A program made the translations under genes and the position numbers. From Deltaproteobacteria bacterium (GTDB taxonomy: Bacteria > Desulfobacterota > Desulfobacteria > Desulfobacterales > JAFDFH01): a DNA stretch of 10,981 nt. Positions 7,013-10,981 of the stretch are shown here, piece after piece. Location: contig JAFDFH010000173.1 in NCBI GenBank assembly GCA_019309945.1, positions 1-10,981 on the forward strand, written 5' to 3'. Each line of letters starts with the position of its first letter. Position 1 is the stretch's first letter. Under the pieces are notes generated by a model. That model was not told where the DNA came from. It saw only the letters and a list, made by a program, of their open reading frames with translations, and made no database searches.

Positions 7013-7715
7013 CGGAAGCGATGTCGGACTGCTCAATCGTTCCTGCAGTTCGGACAAACGGGTTGCTATGAGGTTAATCCCGAAGACCGCTTCGATATGG
7101 CCTGTTACGGCTTGGCGCACCCTGTTCATGGATACCTTGCGTGCAAGCTCCCGTTCCATAGAGGTTATACCGATGTCCTGGAGGCCGCATGGTTTGATCC
7201 AGTTGAAAGGCTCCAGCGAAAGATTGACGTTGAATGCAAAACCGTGGAAAGAAATTCCCCGACGAACCGCAATGCCAACGCTTCCCAGTTTATTGTTTTT
7301 GTTCCAGACACCCCTGTTGATTGGATTGCGCCCGGCATTAATGCCCCAGTCGGCAGCCGTTCGAATCATAATTTCTTCGAGACCGGAAACATAATCCGGA
7401 ACGGTTAGCCCCGTACTTCGCAGATCGATGATCGGGTAGACCACAAGCTGTCCGGGTCCGTGAAATGTGATATTGCCGCCCCGTTCAACGTGAACGACTG
7501 GAATGCCGAAATTTTCCAGAAATTCTTCGGTTGCGAGGGCCTAAAGTGAAAACCGGAGGATGTTCTAGTAGTATGAAAATATCCGTGTCAATGATATTCT
7601 TTTTTCTGGCATCCACGAAACTGGACTGTAACTCGCGTGCTTCCCCGTAGCCTGTTACGGGTAGATTCAAAAATAGAGCGGTTCGATACTTTATGTCCGA
7701 TGTTTGGGATGTCAC
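7010..7715 (-). pseudogene. lipB: Lipoyl(octanoyl) transferase, frameshifted
   Basis: LipB moves octanoate from acyl carrier protein to lipoyl domains, the step before LipA. The 5' part, from a GTG at 7713-7715, reads FLNLPVTGYGEARELQ and then ILLEHPPVFTLG. The reading frame is then lost near 7536-7541 and reaches a stop near 7485. In another frame the protein resumes as LATEEFLENFGIPVVHVERGGNITFHGPGQ and continues intact to the stop at 7010. The catalytic lysine (KLGSVG, codon 7289-7291) and catalytic cysteine (KPCG, codon 7187-7189) are kept. Relatives carry about 7-8 residues of the type RRGGxENL between these parts, so about 20 bases seem missing. It is either a recent inactivating deletion or a sequencing/assembly error. 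The GTG start has no clear ribosome binding site. Confidence 0.85.
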
Positions 7716-7736
7716 TTTTTATGCTTCTATTTAGTA

Positions 7737-7816
7737 CCCGAACGAAAACTCGATTGTTTTTCCAAGTTCAGACCTTGTTAAATAGTTGAGCAGGAAAATA
7801 GCAGTTTTCGTTCAGG
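7737..7816. repeat. 80-bp inverted-repeat unit between gcvPB and lipB
   Basis: The arms CCCGAACGAAAACT (7737-7750) and AGTTTTCGTTCAGG (7803-7816) are inverted copies matching at 13 of 14 positions, with a G-T pair at the odd position. They are separated by 52 bases, and further short complementarity (TTTTCC with GGAAAA) lies just inside them. The unit ends 6 bases from the gcvPB stop and lies 21 bases upstream of the lipB GTG. It could be a small palindromic repeat or MITE, or a structured intergenic RNA that separates expression of the gcv block from the lip genes. No flanking duplication or U tract is visible. Confidence 0.55.
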
Positions 7817-7822
7817 CACGGC

Positions 7823-9280
7823 TTAACCTGCAAGACACGGCTTCCTTGCCGCGGCAGTTTCGTCGAGCCGTTTAAGCTTGCTGTGATAAGGTGCTTTCCG
7901 CAACACATCCGGGTTTTCGGTGGCCTCTTTGGCGATGGCTTGGCATGCTTCAATGAAAAGATCGATGGTGTCTTTTGATTCGGTTTCGGTGGGTTCGATC
8001 ATAAGCGCACCATGCACGACCAGTGGAAAATAAATGGTCGGGGGATGGAACCCGTAATCCATTAAGCGCTTGGCTATGTCCAAGGTTGTAATCTTATCAG
8101 CCTCTTGAAATTTATCGGAAAAAACGCATTCGTGCATACAGGGCCGGTCGTAAGCAAGATGAAATACACCTTTTAATCTATCCTTGATGTAATTTGCGTT
8201 TAAGACCGCCAGTTGGCTGGCCTTTTTGAGGTTTTCAGGCCCCATACTCAAGATATAACTGTAGGCCTTGATCATAACGCCGATATTGCCGTAAAAAGCA
8301 TGAAGTTTACCGATGGAGTCGGAAAAATTTTCTGACAGAACATATTTGCCGTTTTCTTCAACCACCCGGGGAACCGGCAGAAAAGGCTCAAGATGTTTTT
8401 TAACACACACCGGACCGGAACCGGGTCCGCCCCCGCCGTGGGGGGTTGAAAACGTTTTGTGGAGGTTCAGATGCAACACGTCAATGCCGGCGGCACCCAT
8501 ATCGACAATACCCATCACCGCATTCATGTTGGCCCCATCCCCGTAAACCAGTCCGCCTTTTTTATGGACGATTGCAGTGATTTGTTTTATATTTTCTTCA
8601 AACAGGCCAAGGGTGTTGGGGTTTGTTAGCATGATTCCGGCGGTATCTTCGTCCATGACGGTAGCGATGGTCTCAGGGGTGAGGACTCCCATTTCATTGG
8701 ATTTCACCGAGACCGGGCGATATCCGCAGAGGGCTGCGCTGGCTGGATTTGTGCCGTGGGCCGTATCGGGTATGATGATCTTTGAGCGGTGGCCGCCCTT
8801 GCTTTCGTGATAGGCATAAAAAATGAGCATTCCAGCCAACTCTCCATGGGCGCCGGCGGCAGGTTGCAAAGTGACGGCATCCATACCGGTGATTGCTGAC
8901 AGGAAACGTTCCAACTCAAGCATGAGCCGGAGGATCCCCTGGGAGAGATCTGACGGAAGCAGCGGATGTGCCTCTGTAAATCCTGGTAGGCTCGCCATCT
9001 TTTCATTAATTTTGGGATTATACTTCATGGTACATGAGCCTAATGGATACATGCCGGTATCCACCCCGAAGTTCCACTGGGAAAGCCGTGTGTAATGGCG
9101 AATCACGTCCATCTCGCTCAAATCAGGAAAATCCAGGCGGTTAGCGGACATCTCTTCAGGGGAAGCGTAAAACTCGACATCCCGCCGGGGGAGGGAAAAA
9201 CCACTTCGCCCCTTTTGCCCGATTTCCCAAAGCAAGGGTTCATTTAATATCAGACCGGTGGTGCCGGGTGACGCTTTCAT
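7823..9280 (-). CDS. gcvPB: Glycine dehydrogenase (decarboxylating) subunit 2 (P-protein, PLP-binding half)
   Basis: A 485-residue subunit matching the C-terminal half of single-chain P-proteins. With GcvPA it forms the decarboxylase that takes CO2 from glycine and passes the aminomethyl group to lipoyl-GcvH. The PLP lysine is Lys275 in LNLHKTFSTPHGGGGPGSGP, with the glycine-rich stretch directly after it. Other conserved segments are MYPLGSCTMKYNPK (78-90), LQPAAGAHGE (138-147), PDTAHGTNPASAA (171-183) and GDGANMNAV (248-256). The ATG overlaps the gcvPA stop as ATGA and has a strong GGGAGG 8 bases upstream. Length is normal for the two-subunit type, with no frame disruption. Confidence 0.98.
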   Translation of the reverse strand: MKASPGTTGLILNEPLLWEIGQKGRSGFSLPRRDVEFYASPEEMSANRLDFPDLSEMDVIRHYTRLSQWNFGVDTGMYPLGSCTMKYNPKINEKMASLPGFTEAHPLLPSDLSQGILRLMLELERFLSAITGMDAVTLQPAAGAHGELAGMLIFYAYHESKGGHRSKIIIPDTAHGTNPASAALCGYRPVSVKSNEMGVLTPETIATVMDEDTAGIMLTNPNTLGLFEENIKQITAIVHKKGGLVYGDGANMNAVMGIVDMGAAGIDVLHLNLHKTFSTPHGGGGPGSGPVCVKKHLEPFLPVPRVVEENGKYVLSENFSDSIGKLHAFYGNIGVMIKAYSYILSMGPENLKKASQLAVLNANYIKDRLKGVFHLAYDRPCMHECVFSDKFQEADKITTLDIAKRLMDYGFHPPTIYFPLVVHGALMIEPTETESKDTIDLFIEACQAIAKEATENPDVLRKAPYHSKLKRLDETAAARKPCLAG

Positions 9281-10608
9281 GACTTAACCTCCCTGACCAG
9301 GGTATCCATTTCTGCCCTGGTTTTAGTTTCCGTTACACACAAAAGATAATGGTTGGCAAGTTCCGGATAATAGGGTGCCAGATGAAGACCTGCAACGATT
9401 TTTTTCTCGAGCAGAAGTGCGTAAGTCGTTTCAAAACCTGCGGGAAATTCCACGACGAATTCATTAAAGGTCGGGCTCTCAAACTTGATTTTAAATCCCG
9501 CGGTTTTGAGTTCCTGTTTGAGGTATTCAGATTTGTCGTAGTTGAGTCGGGCCAGGTCCCGCATACCGGATCCGCCCACAGACGCCATATACATCGCTGC
9601 GGCCAACGCGCAAAGGCTGTTGTTCGTGCAAATGTTGGAGGTTGCTTTTTCTCTTCGGATGTGTTGTTCCCGTGTGGCGAGTGTCAACACAAAGCCTCTT
9701 TTTCCATTCAGGTCCCGGGTTTCACCGACCAGACGGCCGGGCATATTGCGCACATATTTCATTTTGCCCGCAAACATCCCTAAAACCGGTCCGCCGAATG
9801 ACCTTGGAATCCCGAAGCTTTGTCCTTCGCCACAGGCAATATCGGCACCTTGACTTCCAGGGTTTTTTAAGAGTCCGTAGGCAAGGGCTTCCGTAAAAGA
9901 TGTGATAAACAGGGCCTTTTTATTGTGGGCAATTTCTCCGATAGCGTGAAGATCTTCGATACATCCCAAAAAGTTGGGTGACTGAATCGATACGGCTGCA
10001 AGGTCATCCATTCCATCCAAAGCCGCAAGATCAGTTCGGCCGCTTTTTAAGTAAGGGAGTTCTATGACTTCGTAGCCTGTAGGATGCAAATAGGTTCCCA
10101 CGACCCGGCGATACAATGGATGGGTCAGGCTGGAAATCGCAATTTTTTTACCCTTTGCAACCCGTGTGGCCATGAGCAATGCTTCCGCCAAAGCCGAAGC
10201 GCCGTCATATATCGAAGCATTGGCGACTTCCATTCCCAAAAGCCGTGAAGTCAGGGTCTGATATTCATAGATGGCCTGCAGGGTTCCCTGACTGACTTCA
10301 GGCTGATAGGGGGTGTAGGCGGTGCTGAATTCGGACCGACCCAGCAGATAGGAAACGGATGCGGGGATATAGTGTTCATAGCTGCCCGCGCCCAGGAAAA
10401 CTTTATATTCGGGGGGTACGGCCATTTTATTTGACAATGCGACCAAAGCATCATTGAGTTCCCACTCACTCACAGGTTCCGGTAGGTTGAGTTTGTCCTT
10501 ACAGCGGCAGTCCTCCGGGATGGATCGGAAAAGATCGTCGAGATGATCGACCCCCACGATCTGGAGCATTGAAGTAATATCTTCACCCGTATGAGGCAAG
10601 TAACGCAT
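9277..10608 (-). CDS. gcvPA: Glycine dehydrogenase (decarboxylating) subunit 1 (P-protein, N-terminal half)
   Basis: A 443-residue subunit matching the N-terminal half of the P-protein. It lacks the PLP lysine and pairs with GcvPB. Family features: N-terminal MRYLPHTGEDITSML, FLGAGSYEHYIPASVSYLLGRSEFSTAYTPYQPEVSQGTLQAIYEYQT in the first third (substrate-channel region), EVANASIYDGASALAEA, and later NICTNNSLCALAAAMYM. The ATG overlaps the gcvH stop by one base (TAATG), with GGAATGG nearby as ribosome binding site. The tight junctions on both sides indicate a single gcvH-PA-PB transcript with coupled translation. Normal length and no lesions. Confidence 0.98.
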   Translation of the reverse strand: MRYLPHTGEDITSMLQIVGVDHLDDLFRSIPEDCRCKDKLNLPEPVSEWELNDALVALSNKMAVPPEYKVFLGAGSYEHYIPASVSYLLGRSEFSTAYTPYQPEVSQGTLQAIYEYQTLTSRLLGMEVANASIYDGASALAEALLMATRVAKGKKIAISSLTHPLYRRVVGTYLHPTGYEVIELPYLKSGRTDLAALDGMDDLAAVSIQSPNFLGCIEDLHAIGEIAHNKKALFITSFTEALAYGLLKNPGSQGADIACGEGQSFGIPRSFGGPVLGMFAGKMKYVRNMPGRLVGETRDLNGKRGFVLTLATREQHIRREKATSNICTNNSLCALAAAMYMASVGGSGMRDLARLNYDKSEYLKQELKTAGFKIKFESPTFNEFVVEFPAGFETTYALLLEKKIVAGLHLAPYYPELANHYLLCVTETKTRAEMDTLVREVKS

Positions 10609-10981
10609 TATTCCATTCCTTTCAGCATTTCAAGGTAAGCGTCTTTCGACATAAGCGCATCCAGTTCTATCGGATTGTCGGGCTTGACCTCGATCATCCA
10701 TCCATCATTGTAGGGGTCGCTGTTCACCATCTCAGGCTGTTCGGCAAGGGTCGTATTGACGGCCAGGATCGCGCCGCTGATCGGCATGTACAACTCAGAA
10801 ACGGCTTTGACGGATTCCACGGTTCCGAATTCTTGCCCCTTCTCAAAGGTATCCCCTTCCTGGGGCAGCTCAACAAAAACAATATCACCAAGCTGGTCCT
10901 GGACATAGTCGGTGAGGCCGACCCTTACCCGATTATCTTCAGGCCTGGCATATTCATGGTCTTCGGTATAGCGTATATCTG
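10608..10981 (-). CDS. gcvH: Glycine cleavage system H protein, partial at 5' end
   Basis: The lipoyl-carrier protein of the glycine cleavage system, which shuttles the aminomethyl intermediate between P-, T- and L-proteins. The open frame enters from the right edge; 123 residues are visible, so only a few N-terminal residues should be missing for a family of about 125-130. The visible start DIRYTEDHEYAR matches the usual H-protein N-terminus. The lipoylation site is the lysine of ESVKAVSE (codon 10806-10808). GDIVFVELPQEGDTFEKGQEFG upstream and the C-terminal NDGWMIEVKP are also typical. A short version from the GTG at 10820 would begin inside the lipoyl domain and is wrong. gcvT is not seen and may lie beyond the right edge. 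Confidence 0.97.
   Translation of the reverse strand, partial: DIRYTEDHEYARPEDNRVRVGLTDYVQDQLGDIVFVELPQEGDTFEKGQEFGTVESVKAVSELYMPISGAILAVNTTLAEQPEMVNSDPYNDGWMIEVKPDNPIELDALMSKDAYLEMLKGME

Noticed and set aside
7004..7408. Plus-strand open frame of 134 codons over lipB.
   Set aside because: The minus-strand frame has LipB motifs including both catalytic residues, so the plus frame is a shadow.
7010..7715. Two separate small genes in place of one broken lipB.
   Set aside because: The two frames together cover one LipB protein in order, with the break falling inside a conserved motif.
9349..9783. Plus-strand open frame of 144 codons.
   Set aside because: It lies antisense within gcvPA, which is intact and clearly conserved in the other direction.

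Overview
The window looks like part of a chromosome from a Gram-negative anaerobe. Its split glycine decarboxylase (separate PA and PB subunits), the gcv-lipB-lipA order, FeoAB and a cobalamin riboswitch upstream of a BtuFCD-type importer all suit a sulfate-reducing Desulfobacterota (Desulfobacterales-like). That placement is inferred from gene style and not tested. Every convincing gene is on the minus strand, so transcription runs from high to low coordinates.

From the right edge: gcvH (partial), gcvPA and gcvPB form a tight block with start/stop overlaps. It encodes the lipoyl carrier and both decarboxylase subunits of the glycine cleavage system. lipB (octanoyltransferase) and lipA (lipoyl synthase), which make the lipoyl cofactor that GcvH carries, follow. 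lipB as written is frameshifted, apparently by loss of about 20 bases in a conserved segment. A short inverted-repeat unit lies between gcvPB and lipB.

Next come 526 bases without a gene (5468-5993). About half of this is a small non-coding element of about 242 bp with long imperfect terminal inverted repeats and a 10-11 bp flanking direct repeat, so it looks like a MITE or a decayed insertion sequence. It sits 4 bp upstream of the -35 box of a good sigma70-type promoter that faces feoA-feoB, the ferrous iron uptake genes.

After feoB, a second sigma70-like promoter leads into a cobalamin riboswitch with an unusually long peripheral arm and a clear intrinsic terminator just before the btuF start. 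It should control btuF-btuC-btuD (periplasmic binding protein, permease, ATPase), whose genes overlap by 4 bases at each junction. btuD runs off the left edge.

Functionally these are three housekeeping modules: one-carbon/glycine metabolism with its cofactor supply, Fe(II) import and corrinoid import. I see no new multi-gene system. The points of interest are the MITE-like insertion, the broken lipB, the small repeat unit beside it and the extended riboswitch arm.
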